64,000 nucleotides of DNA from Achromobacter insolitus (GTDB taxonomy: Bacteria > Pseudomonadota > Gammaproteobacteria > Burkholderiales > Burkholderiaceae_B), in the NCBI RefSeq assembly GCF_002209555.1, contig NZ_NJIF01000003.1, positions 558,001 to 622,000 on the forward strand. The letters are read 5' to 3'. Shown piece after piece: positions 7,729 to 16,246 of this stretch. How positions within the stretch are numbered: the stretch's first letter is position 1; every line of letters starts with the position of its first letter. The notes beneath the pieces are model-generated. The model saw only the letters and a program-made list of their open reading frames with translations, made no database searches and had not been told where the DNA came from. A program made the translations under genes and the position numbers.

Positions 7729-9183
7729 TCACTTTACGAGCTGGATATCTCCCGGCTTCCAACTTTTGTCGAAGGCGGCCGGCTCAGGGCCGTAAATGCG
7801 GATATAAGCAAACCAGCCCTTTCCCGCAGGCGTTTTGATCCAGCGGTTTTCACGCCCCTTGGGCGCCTTCGGCCCAAAGTAGAGATCGAGAGGTTTGGTC
7901 TTGTCCACATCCTTCAGTTCGAACAACGAACGAAGGGCCGCCATGTCCTGGTCCGTCTGGACCTGCGAGCGCGTCGCGGCGTCATATACCGTGATCGACC
8001 AGAACAGTTTGCCCGGTACAGGTTGAGGAATTGTCAGCTTGTAATTCTTGCTGCCGTCCAGATACGCCCCTGTGCCATCGCGCGCGCCCAGCCAATACAG
8101 CGACCCGGCGCCGGCATCGCGACGGAACATTGCCGGAGACGTCACAATGGCCTGCGCAAACCAGCGATCACGCGCGTCCAGATCGATACCCCCAGGCGTG
8201 TCGAACTGCGCATTGGAAGGCACCAGACCCGCCCATTCCCATTGTCGATCCGGCCAGTTCTTTCGGTCCGGTCTCGTGCTGGCGAAGGCGCTTACCAGCA
8301 TCTGATCGCGGCCATCGCGCGCGGCGCGCGACAGGATGCCTTTGGTGCGCGCATCGGGTTGCAACGGTTTCCCCTTTTCAATACCCAGCTCCGCCAACAG
8401 GCCATACATGGGCAGAAACTCAGGCACCAAGGCTTCGGTCTGGATGATGGCATGGAGCCGTTCCCAGAACTGGAAGTTGTCTTCCCAGCGCAAGGAAGTG
8501 CTGTCCATCGCCTTCTTGGAAGTATCCACCGCGGTAAGCGGTTGGGGTTTGTCGGCGTCGGCCAAAGGATAGATCTTGATCGCGCGCAGGCCCTCCAGTG
8601 CTTTCTGCAGATCGCCTTCGGCGGGTAGCGCCCGTACGGCGACCAGATTCTTGAAGGATTTGGAGTGGCCGACGTGGTAGCCCTCCGGAATCTTTTCCGT
8701 GTACCCGGGAGGCAGGACCAAATGCTTGCCGCCCTTACCTGCATCCGGGCCCGGCAGGCCCATATCCAGCACCCACCCTTGGTTGTGGTCATCCACCAGG
8801 CCGATAAATGGGCCTGGCGGCAGCTCGATCACCATCGGGCCATCTTTCAAATCCAACACCCCGGAACCGTAGGGTGTGTCGGAATTAAGCGTAAAGCCGA
8901 CCTGCCGTGGTCCGGTTGCAGCGATGCCCCACTGCTTGCCATCCTCGATACCCACGGACCGATTGCCATTGAATATGCCCTCCATCGATACCGTGGGATA
9001 CCAGAACCGGTAGGCAACGATTGCGCGCTGAAAAGTGGCGTCGTCGCGAGCGAGCTGACTGGCCTTAGCGGTTGGAAAGCCCTTATTGAATGAATAAGAC
9101 GGCGGGGCGGACGGTTCCGCAGCCAGTGCGGGCAAGCCCATGGCAAAGCTCAGGCCCAAAGCTGCCAAATAGGTGCGTTTCAT
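7729..9183 (-). CDS. DUF1254/DUF1214 domain protein, second copy
   Basis: The 484-residue protein starts with a Sec signal (MKRTYLAALGLSFAMGLPALA, cleaved before EPSAPP), so it acts in the periplasm. The DUF1254 region begins at GFPTAKASQLARDDATFQRA and the DUF1214 region ends with AAFDKSWKPGDIQLVK. The molecular function is not known. Directly upstream (9188-9438) lie matching N- and C-terminal pieces of another DUF1254 gene. It differs clearly in sequence from the first copy at 1814-3256, so the two are distant paralogues rather than a recent duplication. Confidence 0.85.
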   Translation of the reverse strand: MKRTYLAALGLSFAMGLPALAAEPSAPPSYSFNKGFPTAKASQLARDDATFQRAIVAYRFWYPTVSMEGIFNGNRSVGIEDGKQWGIAATGPRQVGFTLNSDTPYGSGVLDLKDGPMVIELPPGPFIGLVDDHNQGWVLDMGLPGPDAGKGGKHLVLPPGYTEKIPEGYHVGHSKSFKNLVAVRALPAEGDLQKALEGLRAIKIYPLADADKPQPLTAVDTSKKAMDSTSLRWEDNFQFWERLHAIIQTEALVPEFLPMYGLLAELGIEKGKPLQPDARTKGILSRAARDGRDQMLVSAFASTRPDRKNWPDRQWEWAGLVPSNAQFDTPGGIDLDARDRWFAQAIVTSPAMFRRDAGAGSLYWLGARDGTGAYLDGSKNYKLTIPQPVPGKLFWSITVYDAATRSQVQTDQDMAALRSLFELKDVDKTKPLDLYFGPKAPKGRENRWIKTPAGKGWFAYIRIYGPEPAAFDKSWKPGDIQLVK

Positions 9184-9187
9184 CGTT

Positions 9188-9438
9188 TCATCCCGGTTTG
9201 ACTGGAACAGCCTGCTTCAGCTTCTCGACGTCGCCGGGCTTCCGGCTTGGGTCGAAGTACGCCGTTGGTAGAGCAACTCGCTTTTGAGCAGTGAGAAATC
9301 GGCCTGGGAAAGATACCCTTCACGCAATGGGATTTGCGAGGGTTGGCCGTAGCGGGAGGATTGTTGAGCAGGGGCAGAGCCCCAACCCGAAACTAGCAAG
9401 ACTGCAACGAATATCGAGCAAACCGCCTTGAGCGCCAT
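9188..9438 (-). pseudogene. Remnant of a third DUF1254/DUF1214 gene with internal deletion
   Basis: The ATG at 9438 has AAGGAA upstream and opens a 73-residue frame with a good signal peptide. Its GYLSQADFSLLKSELLYQR lines up with GFPTAKASQLARDDATFQR at the start of the neighbouring DUF1254 protein. A second frame, shifted relative to the first, runs from about 9262 to a TGA at 9188 and reads AYFDPSRKPGDVEKLK. This matches the DUF1254 C-terminus AAFDKSWKPGDIQLVK. About 400 codons between them are gone and the frame is broken. The 73-residue frame could still be translated, but it is best read as debris of a tandem paralogue. Confidence 0.7.
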
Positions 9439-9677
9439 GCGGGTTCCTTAACAATAAATTGATAAGCAACTTGAACGTCCCAATCGTCAACGCAGCGATA
9501 AATTCGCGAACTAGATTATCACGGCTATACACAAAAGTAGCGGAATATTCTGCATGCAAGATCGGCCTGAGGCCCGTGCAGACCGACAGGCACGACGAGT
9601 GCTTCACGTCCACATGGGTCGCCCAGGAGATCGTGGCGTGAACGGGGCGCCCCACCCTGCGCCGCGCCCCCCTATCC

Positions 9678-10883
9678 TCACCGCCCCCGCAGATAACCGT
9701 CGCGCGTCTGCGGCAGCTTCATCCCCAGCACCGCCGAGGCCACCTGCGTGCGCAGGATCTGGGCCGTGCCTCCCGCGATGGTGAACATGCGCGCATCGCG
9801 GACATGGCGCTCCATCGGCAAGTCGCGCCCGTAGCCGGACGAGCCATGCATTTGCAGGGCGTCGTTGGTCACGCGCTGCGCCGTCTCGGCCGCAAAGATC
9901 TTGGCTTGCGCGGCCAGCGACAGGTCCGGAAAGCCAAAGGTCCGTGGCGTGCCGCTGCGCGCGGCGGCATGCAGCATGTGCCTCGCGGCGTTCAGCTGGA
10001 TGGCCATGTCGGCAACCATCCACTGCAGGCCTTGGAACTCGGCGATGGGCCGGCCGAACTGCTGGCGTTGCTTGACATAGTCCACCGCCTCCTCGAAGGC
10101 GCCCTGCGCGATGCCCAGCGCCACGGTGCCCGCGCCGACGCGCTGGGCGTTGTAAGCCTGCATCAGGCCGGCAAAACCACGCTTCAATCCTTCCGGCGGC
10201 ACCACCAGCATGGACTTGTGCACCTTCAGGTCGTGGAACCTGAGATAGGTCTCGGGAATGCCCCGCACGCCCATGGCATAAGAGCGCTTGGCGATTTCCA
10301 GGCCATCATCCGTGGCGCCCGGCTCGCGCACGTGGATGAAGGCGCCGATGCCCAGATCCACGTCTTCGTCGAAAACGCGCGCAAAGATCAGGTGCAGGCG
10401 CGAGACGCCTCCCCCAGTGATCCAGTACTTCTCGCCATTGATGATGTAGTCATCGCCGTGGCGAACCGCCCGGGTGCCCATCTCGCTGGCCGCGCTGCCG
10501 GCCTGGGGCTCCGAAATGCAGATGGCGGGTTTGTCGCCCGCGAGCACGCACTGGGCGGCAAGCGTCTTCTGTTCATGGGTGCCGTATTGCATGATGGCCC
10601 CGATGGCGCCCATATTGGCTTCGACCGTAATGCGCCCCATGGTGGCGCAGGCCTTGGCCATTTCTTCCACTACCAGCACGGTGTCGAGATACCCCAACCC
10701 GCGTCCGCCGTACTCGCGCGGAATCGTCATGCCCATGAAACCGCCCTCCTGCAGCAGGCGGACGTTGTCCCAGGGATACTGTTCGGACAGGTCGGTGGCC
10801 GCGGCCGTCGGTTTGAATGTGGCCTGCGCCAGCTCGCGCGCCCGTTGCTGCAGCGCCGCTTGTTCTTGGGAAAGTTCAGTCAT
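9678..10883 (-). CDS. acd: 3-sulfinopropanoyl-CoA desulfinase
   Basis: The 401-residue flavoprotein has the acyl-CoA dehydrogenase fold but lacks the catalytic glutamate at both usual places: the late motif reads IAGGTAQILR and the alternative helix reads YNAQRVGAGT. Having Gln247 there together with Arg84 matches the pair described for Advenella AcdDPN7 (Gln246, Arg84), which splits 3-sulfinopropanoyl-CoA to propanoyl-CoA and sulfite without dehydrogenation. The ending KLPQTRDGYL also agrees with that family as I remember it. It is the last gene of an operon with a class III CoA-transferase and a Bug protein, as expected for this pathway. The assignment is from remembered family features, not a search. 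Confidence 0.82.
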   Translation of the reverse strand: MTELSQEQAALQQRARELAQATFKPTAAATDLSEQYPWDNVRLLQEGGFMGMTIPREYGGRGLGYLDTVLVVEEMAKACATMGRITVEANMGAIGAIMQYGTHEQKTLAAQCVLAGDKPAICISEPQAGSAASEMGTRAVRHGDDYIINGEKYWITGGGVSRLHLIFARVFDEDVDLGIGAFIHVREPGATDDGLEIAKRSYAMGVRGIPETYLRFHDLKVHKSMLVVPPEGLKRGFAGLMQAYNAQRVGAGTVALGIAQGAFEEAVDYVKQRQQFGRPIAEFQGLQWMVADMAIQLNAARHMLHAAARSGTPRTFGFPDLSLAAQAKIFAAETAQRVTNDALQMHGSSGYGRDLPMERHVRDARMFTIAGGTAQILRTQVASAVLGMKLPQTRDGYLRGR

Positions 10884-10936
10884 CGTTCATCCTTGCTACG
10901 TACAAGCCTCCGGCTCGGCCATCAGGCCTGCCGGCG

Positions 10937-11896
10937 TCAACCCACCTTGATGTCCGCGCGCCGTGCTACCTCGGCCCAGCGCGAGACTTCACTGCGCGTC
11001 AGCGCGGCCAGTTCCTCTGGCGTTCCGCCACCCGCATCGGCGCCCAGCGCGATCCACCTTTCCACGAAACGCGGGTCCGCAAACGCGTCGTTGACCGCAG
11101 CGTTCAGCACGCGCACCACTTCCGCAGGCGTGGCGGGAGGCGCATAAATGCCATACCAGCTGGTCGCGTCGTAGTTGGCTGCTCCGCTCTCCGCGGCGGT
11201 CGGCACCTCGGGCAGGCTGGGCGAACGCACCTTGGACGTCACGGCGATCGCGCGCACGCTGCCCGCCCGGATGTGCTGGATGGCCGACGGCATGGTCTCG
11301 AACATCATGTGGACGTTGCCGGCGATGATGTCCACGATCGCCGGCGCCGACCCGCGATAAGGCACGTGCGTCATCTGGGTGCCGGTGACGTTCTTGAAGT
11401 ACTCGGCCATCAGGTGCTGCATGGTGCCGGCTCCGGGCGTGGCATAGCTGTACTTGTCAGGATTGGCCTTCAACAAAGCCACCAGCTCCTGCACGTTGCC
11501 CGCAGGCAAGTCCTTGTTGACGATCAGCGCATGGTTGACGCGGCCCAGGAAGCCCACTGCGGTCATGTCCCGGATGTCGTATCCCAGCTTCGGATAGACG
11601 GACTGCGCGATAGCGTGGTGCACCGCCCCGAACAGGACCGCGTAGCCGTCCGGGCGCGCCTTGGCCACCGCGTCCGCGCCCAGGGTGCCTCCCGCTCCGC
11701 CGCGGTTTTCCACGATGACCGATTGGGCCAGGCTGGCGCGCATGGGCTCGGCCAGTTGCCGCGACAGGATGTCCACGGTGCCACCCGGCGCATAGGGCGC
11801 AATCAATCTGATGCTCTGCGACGGATACCTGGTCTGGGCGAACGCCGGGCTCAGCGGCGTCAACGCCGCAAGCATTAAAAGCTGTCTCCTATCCAT
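10937..11896 (-). CDS. Bug/TctC-family periplasmic solute-binding protein
   Basis: An in-frame ATG exists at 11989, but the ATG at 11896 follows CAGGAGAGAGG and starts a signal peptide (MDRRQLLMLAALTPLSPAFA), giving 319 residues. The body has the Bug pattern: IRLIAPYAPGG near the mature N-terminus, VENRGGAGG, and the PEVPTAAE motif. These proteins bind small carboxylates. Lying between the CoA-transferase and the desulfinase, this one plausibly binds 3-sulfinopropionate or a disulfide precursor. No TctAB membrane partner is encoded nearby. Confidence 0.88.
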   Translation of the reverse strand: MDRRQLLMLAALTPLSPAFAQTRYPSQSIRLIAPYAPGGTVDILSRQLAEPMRASLAQSVIVENRGGAGGTLGADAVAKARPDGYAVLFGAVHHAIAQSVYPKLGYDIRDMTAVGFLGRVNHALIVNKDLPAGNVQELVALLKANPDKYSYATPGAGTMQHLMAEYFKNVTGTQMTHVPYRGSAPAIVDIIAGNVHMMFETMPSAIQHIRAGSVRAIAVTSKVRSPSLPEVPTAAESGAANYDATSWYGIYAPPATPAEVVRVLNAAVNDAFADPRFVERWIALGADAGGGTPEELAALTRSEVSRWAEVARRADIKVG

Positions 11897-11948
11897 GCCT
11901 CTCTCCTGGTGAATCCGCCCTCGTGCGGGGCGGTGTTGTCTAAGGTCT

Positions 11949-13139
11949 TCAATGCGACCCGGCCCAATCGGCCAGGATCTGCTGCGCATGCTCGTCCAGG
12001 CGGGGCGGCGGCATGCGGTAAGTGACGGGTGTGGCGGACAGCTTCAGCGGATTGGCCAGCAGGTTCACCTCGCCACCCTGGGCCCAGGCGCAGGGCATCC
12101 GCAAGTGCGCGCCACGCGCCTGGACGTGCGGGTCATTGAATACGTCGCGCAGATCGTTGACCGGGCCGCAAGGCACGCCCACGGCTTCCAGCTGCTCCAG
12201 CCATGTCCTTCTGTGACGCTGGCCCAGGGCTTCCTGTATCCGCCCGCAGAGTTCGTCGCGATGGGCGACACGTGCGGCATTGCAGGCGTAGCGCTCATCC
12301 TGCGCCAGGCCGTCCAGGCCCGCGACTTCGCAAAAGCGCCGGAATTGGGCGTCGTTGCCCACGGCAAGAATCATGGGACCGTCGGCGGCGTCGAACACTT
12401 GGTAGGGCACGATGTTGGGATGGCCATTGCCCAGACGCACGGGCGGCTCCTGCGCGGCCAGATAGTTGGTCCCTGCGTTCACCAGCCAGGCGATCTGGCT
12501 GTCCAGCAACGAAATGTCGATGTGCTGCCCCATGCCGGTCAGGTCCCGGTGGCGCAGCGCCGCCAGGATGCCGACGGCGGCATACATGCCGGTCATGACG
12601 TCGGCAATGCCTACCCCCACTTTCATGGGCGTACCCTCGGGCTCGCCGGTCAGGCTCATGATCCCGCCCATGCCCTGGATCAGGAAGTCATACCCCGCGC
12701 GCTTCGCATACGGGCCGGTCTGGCCGAAGCCGGTAATGGAGCAATAGACCAGGCGCGGATACCGGTGCTTGAGTTGCGCGTAGTCCAGGCCGTACTGGGC
12801 AAGGCCGCCCACCTTGTAGTTCTCGACCAGGACGTCGGCCTGGCTTAGCAGCTGGTGCAGCGCCTCGCGTCCCGCGTCGGTGGCGATATCAAGCGCGATG
12901 GATCGCTTGTTGCGATTGGCGCTCAGGTAGTAGGCGCTTTCCCCTGTCGGCCGCCCTTCGTTGTCCTTGATGTAAGGCGGCCCCCATTTCCGCGTGTCAT
13001 CGCCCTCACCCGGCTTTTCCACCTTGACCACATCCGCGCCCAGGTCGCCCAGCAGCTGCGTCGCGCTCGGACCCGCCAGGATGCGCGAGAGATCCAGGAC
13101 CCGCACGCCACTGAGCGCGGAAGCTTGCACTGCCTGCAT
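11949..13139 (-). CDS. act: Class III CoA-transferase, probable succinyl-CoA:3-sulfinopropionate CoA-transferase
   Basis: The 396-residue cytoplasmic enzyme belongs to the CaiB/BaiF family, which moves CoA through a mixed anhydride on an Asp, here Asp180 in GVGIADVMTGM. LAGPSATQLLGDLGADVVKVE near the N-terminus and NRNKRSIALDI are family hallmarks. The order CoA-transferase, Bug, desulfinase parallels the act-bug-acd genes described for Variovorax and Advenella that degrade 3,3'-dithiodipropionate via 3-sulfinopropionate. The family is certain. The specific substrate is inferred from the neighbouring Acd. Confidence 0.75.
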   Translation of the reverse strand: MQAVQASALSGVRVLDLSRILAGPSATQLLGDLGADVVKVEKPGEGDDTRKWGPPYIKDNEGRPTGESAYYLSANRNKRSIALDIATDAGREALHQLLSQADVLVENYKVGGLAQYGLDYAQLKHRYPRLVYCSITGFGQTGPYAKRAGYDFLIQGMGGIMSLTGEPEGTPMKVGVGIADVMTGMYAAVGILAALRHRDLTGMGQHIDISLLDSQIAWLVNAGTNYLAAQEPPVRLGNGHPNIVPYQVFDAADGPMILAVGNDAQFRRFCEVAGLDGLAQDERYACNAARVAHRDELCGRIQEALGQRHRRTWLEQLEAVGVPCGPVNDLRDVFNDPHVQARGAHLRMPCAWAQGGEVNLLANPLKLSATPVTYRMPPPRLDEHAQQILADWAGSH

Positions 13140-13190
13140 ACGTCTTCTCCATCAGAGTCGATCGATGCAGTCTAGATTTCGCAATCTTCA

Positions 13191-13221
13191 CCTTCAATTG
13201 AGTTTTTTTTCAATATGAAGG
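13191..13221. promoter_or_regulatory. Interrupted palindrome upstream of the CoA-transferase operon
   Basis: CCTTCAATTGA (13191-13201) is mirrored by TCAATATGAAGG (13210-13221) with one extra base. The repeat sits 52 bases before the CoA-transferase start and after the LysR stop. It could be the LysR binding site for the 3-sulfinopropionate operon or a hairpin at the end of the LysR transcript. On the coding strand the A-rich loop gives no U-run after the stem, so an operator is favoured. Confidence 0.4.
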
Positions 13222-13235
13222 CGGGCCGCGCGGCC

Positions 13236-14147
13236 CTACTTGACGGGGAATTTCAGTTTGGGCGCGGCCTCCCGGACCATGGCCCAAAAGGCATGTGCCG
13301 CTGGCGACAGCTTGCGTTCATTGAGGCAAGCCAGCCCCAGCCTGCGTTTTGAAGCCGGACTGATTTTCCGGTAGACCAGCCCGTCGTACACCTGCGGCAG
13401 CACTAGCGATGCCAATACGGAAATCCCCTGGCCGCGCCGGACGAACTCCAGAATGGACATGATCTGCGAAAGGTCGTGCGCAATATGCGGCTTGGCGCCG
13501 GCGCGTTCGAACATCCGCGTGATCACCGGCTGCGAGCCGGCGCGCGTCATGATGAGGGGATAGTCGATGAGGTCTTTCACGGCGATGGTCTTGCGCTCGG
13601 CCAGCGGATGGCCCGCCGGTAGCACTGCCATCAGTTCGTCCGTCACCAGCGCCAGGGTGTCGAAATCGGGTTTGGGCAAGGCCACCACGCCGATCTCGAT
13701 GCGGCGTTCGATCAGCGCGCGCTCCAATTCAGTATCCGGCTTTTCAGTCACGAAGACATCGACGCCCGGATAGCGGGCTTTGAACATCTCCAGCAGCTGG
13801 GGCAGTATGTTCAACGAGGAACTGGCCCCCAGCGAACCCAGGTTCAGCAAGCCCGAACGCAGCCCAGCGCTGGCGCTGGCCGTTGCCCGCACGATCTGCA
13901 ACGAGGCAAATACGTCCCTGACGTGCGGCAGGATCTGCTGCCCGGCATAGGTAAAGTGCACGCCCGATGCATTGCGGTCGAGCAGAGGCGCCCCCAGCGT
14001 GGCCTCTAGCGTGCGCAATGCGTGGCTGGTGGCCGAGGGCGTCATCCCCAGCCGCGCGCCGGCGCCCGCGATGCTGTCGGCGGAGGCCAGGGCGAGCAGC
14101 AGCTCCAGCTGCCTGAGGGAAAGGGATTTCGCTGCCTGATCCGGCAT
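13236..14147 (-). CDS. LysR-family regulator, probable control of the 3-sulfinopropionate operon
   Basis: The 303-residue protein has the N-terminal winged HTH (SLRQLELLLALASADSIAGA, then ATSHALRTLE) and a type 2 periplasmic-binding-like effector domain. GAGG at 14152-14155 supports this start. Unusually for LysR genes it lies upstream of, and on the same strand as, the CoA-transferase operon, 96 bases away. It is also only 18 bases after another LysR gene. Its target is therefore either the sulfinopropionate genes or the unit at 15245. The former is more likely by position and by analogy with the known act/acd clusters. Confidence 0.85.
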   Translation of the reverse strand: MPDQAAKSLSLRQLELLLALASADSIAGAGARLGMTPSATSHALRTLEATLGAPLLDRNASGVHFTYAGQQILPHVRDVFASLQIVRATASASAGLRSGLLNLGSLGASSSLNILPQLLEMFKARYPGVDVFVTEKPDTELERALIERRIEIGVVALPKPDFDTLALVTDELMAVLPAGHPLAERKTIAVKDLIDYPLIMTRAGSQPVITRMFERAGAKPHIAHDLSQIMSILEFVRRGQGISVLASLVLPQVYDGLVYRKISPASKRRLGLACLNERKLSPAAHAFWAMVREAAPKLKFPVK

Positions 14148-14165
14148 GGATATGGCTCCTCGATG

Positions 14166-15047
14166 TCAATCCGCCAGCGCCTGCGCCAGCATCAATGCCC
14201 GCGCCAGGAACGGCGATGCATCGTCTTTGCGATAGCTGACGATCACCGGCGACACAAAGGTGTCCGCATCGATCGGCACATGCGCGACGTCCTGCCGCTG
14301 CAGGCGCTGCACCGACGCGGGCACCACCGTTACGCCCAGCCCGGCCGCGACGAGGCCGATGGCAGTCTGCAGTTCATTGGATTCCTGCACGACCTGGGGC
14401 GCGTGGCCGGCCGCGCGGAACAACCCAAGCACATGATCGGAGAAGTTCGGCCGCGGCCGCGCCGGATACAGCACGAAGGGCTCGCGGGCCAGGCGTTCGA
14501 CGGATACCCGCCGCAGCCGCGCTATCGGATGGCCCAGCGGCACCGCGGCCATCAGCGCTTCGGTCATCAGCACGCGCCGCTCGATGGCGGGATCGTCGAA
14601 CAGGATGCGGCCTATGCCCAGATCGATGCGCCCGGCCTTGAGCGCCTCCAGCTGCGGCAAGGTGGTCATTTCCGTGAGCCCCACTTCGACCTGCGGGTCG
14701 GCGTTGCGCAGCTGCCGGATCAGCTCCGGCACGAAACCGTAAAGAGAGGACGGCACGAAGCCGATGCCGAACCAGCGCCGCTGGGTTTGCCCCAGCCGGC
14801 GCGTGCCTTCCAGCACCTCTTCCAGGCGCGCGGTCAGCAGGCGCGACTGCTCCAGCAGGAAGCGGCCCGCTTCCGTCAGGCGCAGCGCGCGCGTGGTGCG
14901 CTCGAACAGCTGCACGCCGAGTTCTTCCTCGAACAGACGGATCTGGCGGCTGAGCGGCGGCTGGGCCATGTGCAGCCGCGCGGCCGCGCGGGTGAAGCTG
15001 CCTTCTTCCGCCACGGCCTGGAAATAACGCAGTTGCCTCAATTGCAT
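14166..15047 (-). CDS. LysR-family regulator of the BenM/CatM type
   Basis: The 293-residue protein begins MQLRQLRYFQAVAEEGSFTR with helix-turn-helix AQPPLSRQIRLFEEELGVQL, very close to the BenM/CatM/CbnR group. The C-terminal domain should bind a small aromatic or organic acid. It is divergent from the Bug gene at 15245, and a perfect ATAC-N7-GTAT box lies 16 bases before its start. That is the arrangement of an autoregulated LysR controlling its divergent neighbour. Confidence 0.88.
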   Translation of the reverse strand: MQLRQLRYFQAVAEEGSFTRAAARLHMAQPPLSRQIRLFEEELGVQLFERTTRALRLTEAGRFLLEQSRLLTARLEEVLEGTRRLGQTQRRWFGIGFVPSSLYGFVPELIRQLRNADPQVEVGLTEMTTLPQLEALKAGRIDLGIGRILFDDPAIERRVLMTEALMAAVPLGHPIARLRRVSVERLAREPFVLYPARPRPNFSDHVLGLFRAAGHAPQVVQESNELQTAIGLVAAGLGVTVVPASVQRLQRQDVAHVPIDADTFVSPVIVSYRKDDASPFLARALMLAQALAD

Positions 15048-15062
15048 CGCATGGCTCTATAC

Positions 15063-15077
15063 ATACCAGAAAGGTAT
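15063..15077. promoter_or_regulatory. LysR box ATAC-N7-GTAT
   Basis: ATACCAGAAAGGTAT is a perfect ATAC-N7-GTAT dyad (also T-N11-A), the consensus reported for BenM/CatM-type regulators. It lies immediately upstream of a BenM-like gene and within the promoter gap shared with the divergent Bug gene. Confidence 0.65.
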
Positions 15078-15244
15078 TAATCGGAACCCATATAGTCTTG
15101 GACTCGCAGGGAAAACGCAAGCCATACTGAGCCACCGCACAAACCTGATCGTAAAAGTATGAATCCCCGCAGGATTTCATCTTGATGGGTCGCCGGACTC
15201 TCGGCGCGCGGCGGCACAATAATTCGAGCATTACGGAGACCATC

Positions 15245-16231
15245 ATGCGCATGCGCCATGCATTCAAACGATTCGCCCTGGCCTGTGTGGGCCTGACGTT
15301 GCTGGGCGGCGCGGCCACGGCGCTGGCCGACGCCTACCCGGACCACCCGGTCAAGTGGATCGTGCCCTTCCCGCCGGGCGGCGCCATGGACAGCATCGCC
15401 CGCACCCTGGGCGAATCCATGGGCAAGCAACTCAATACCTCATTCATCGTGGAGAACCGCGCGGGCGCCGGCGGCAACATCGGGGCGGCCAGCGTGGCCC
15501 GCGCCAAACCGGACGGATACACGATCCTGATCGTCGCCAACGGCATGGCGGTCAATCCGGCGCTGTACACCGACCTGAACTATGACCCCATCAAGGATTT
15601 CGCGCCGATTTCGCTGCTGGCCGTCGTGCCCAACGTGCTGGTCACCAATCCCGCACGCACCGGCGCCACCAGCGTGCAGGATGTGATCGCCAAGGCAAAG
15701 GCGCAGCCCAACCATTACACCTACGCCTCGGCCGGCGTGGGCACGTCCATCCATCTGGCCGGCGAGCTGTTCCTGTCCATGGCCCAGGTGGACATGCTGC
15801 ACGTGCCTTACAAGGGCAGCGGCCCCGCCGTCGCCGACCTGCTTGGCGGACAGGTCGATTACATGTTCGACAGCATCACATCCGCCAAGCCGCACATCGA
15901 AGCCGGCAAGCTGCGCGCGCTGGCGGTAACGACCAGCAAGCGTTCAGCCGCCCTGCCCAATGTCCCTACCGTGGCCGAAAGCGGCCTGCCCGGCTACGAG
16001 CTGATGCCCTGGTTCGCGGCCTTCGCCCCCGCCGGCACGCCGCCCGAAGTGGTCGCCAAGCTGAACGCTGCGATGCGCGCCGCACTGAACGACACCAAAG
16101 TGCGCGCCACGCTGGACTCCATCGGCGCCGAGCCCATCGGCGGCACCCCGGACGAACTGCGTGACCACCTGGCGCACGAGACCGCGCAGTGGAAAACGCT
16201 GGTGAAGGAACGCAACATCAAGATCAACTGA
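15245..16231 (+). CDS. Bug/TctC-family solute-binding protein
   Basis: I use the ATG at 15245, preceded by CGGAGAC, instead of an earlier in-frame ATG at 15182. The 328-residue product then starts with a normal signal peptide (MRMRHAFKRFALACVGLTLL, cleaved at ALADAYP). WIVPFPPGGAMD, VENRAGAGGNIGA and the PNVPTVAESGLPGYE motif are typical of Bug proteins. It is a single-gene unit divergent from the BenM-like regulator, with no adjacent enzyme or permease, so the ligand cannot be guessed. Confidence 0.88.
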   Translation: MRMRHAFKRFALACVGLTLLGGAATALADAYPDHPVKWIVPFPPGGAMDSIARTLGESMGKQLNTSFIVENRAGAGGNIGAASVARAKPDGYTILIVANGMAVNPALYTDLNYDPIKDFAPISLLAVVPNVLVTNPARTGATSVQDVIAKAKAQPNHYTYASAGVGTSIHLAGELFLSMAQVDMLHVPYKGSGPAVADLLGGQVDYMFDSITSAKPHIEAGKLRALAVTTSKRSAALPNVPTVAESGLPGYELMPWFAAFAPAGTPPEVVAKLNAAMRAALNDTKVRATLDSIGAEPIGGTPDELRDHLAHETAQWKTLVKERNIKIN

Positions 16232-16246
16232 GCCCAGCGCTGCGCT

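Noticed and set aside
9459-9641. 60-residue open frame on the + strand in the gap between the DUF1254 remnant and acd
   Set aside because: It has no ribosome site or recognisable domain and lies in the promoter region of the leftward remnant gene, so it is not supported as a gene.
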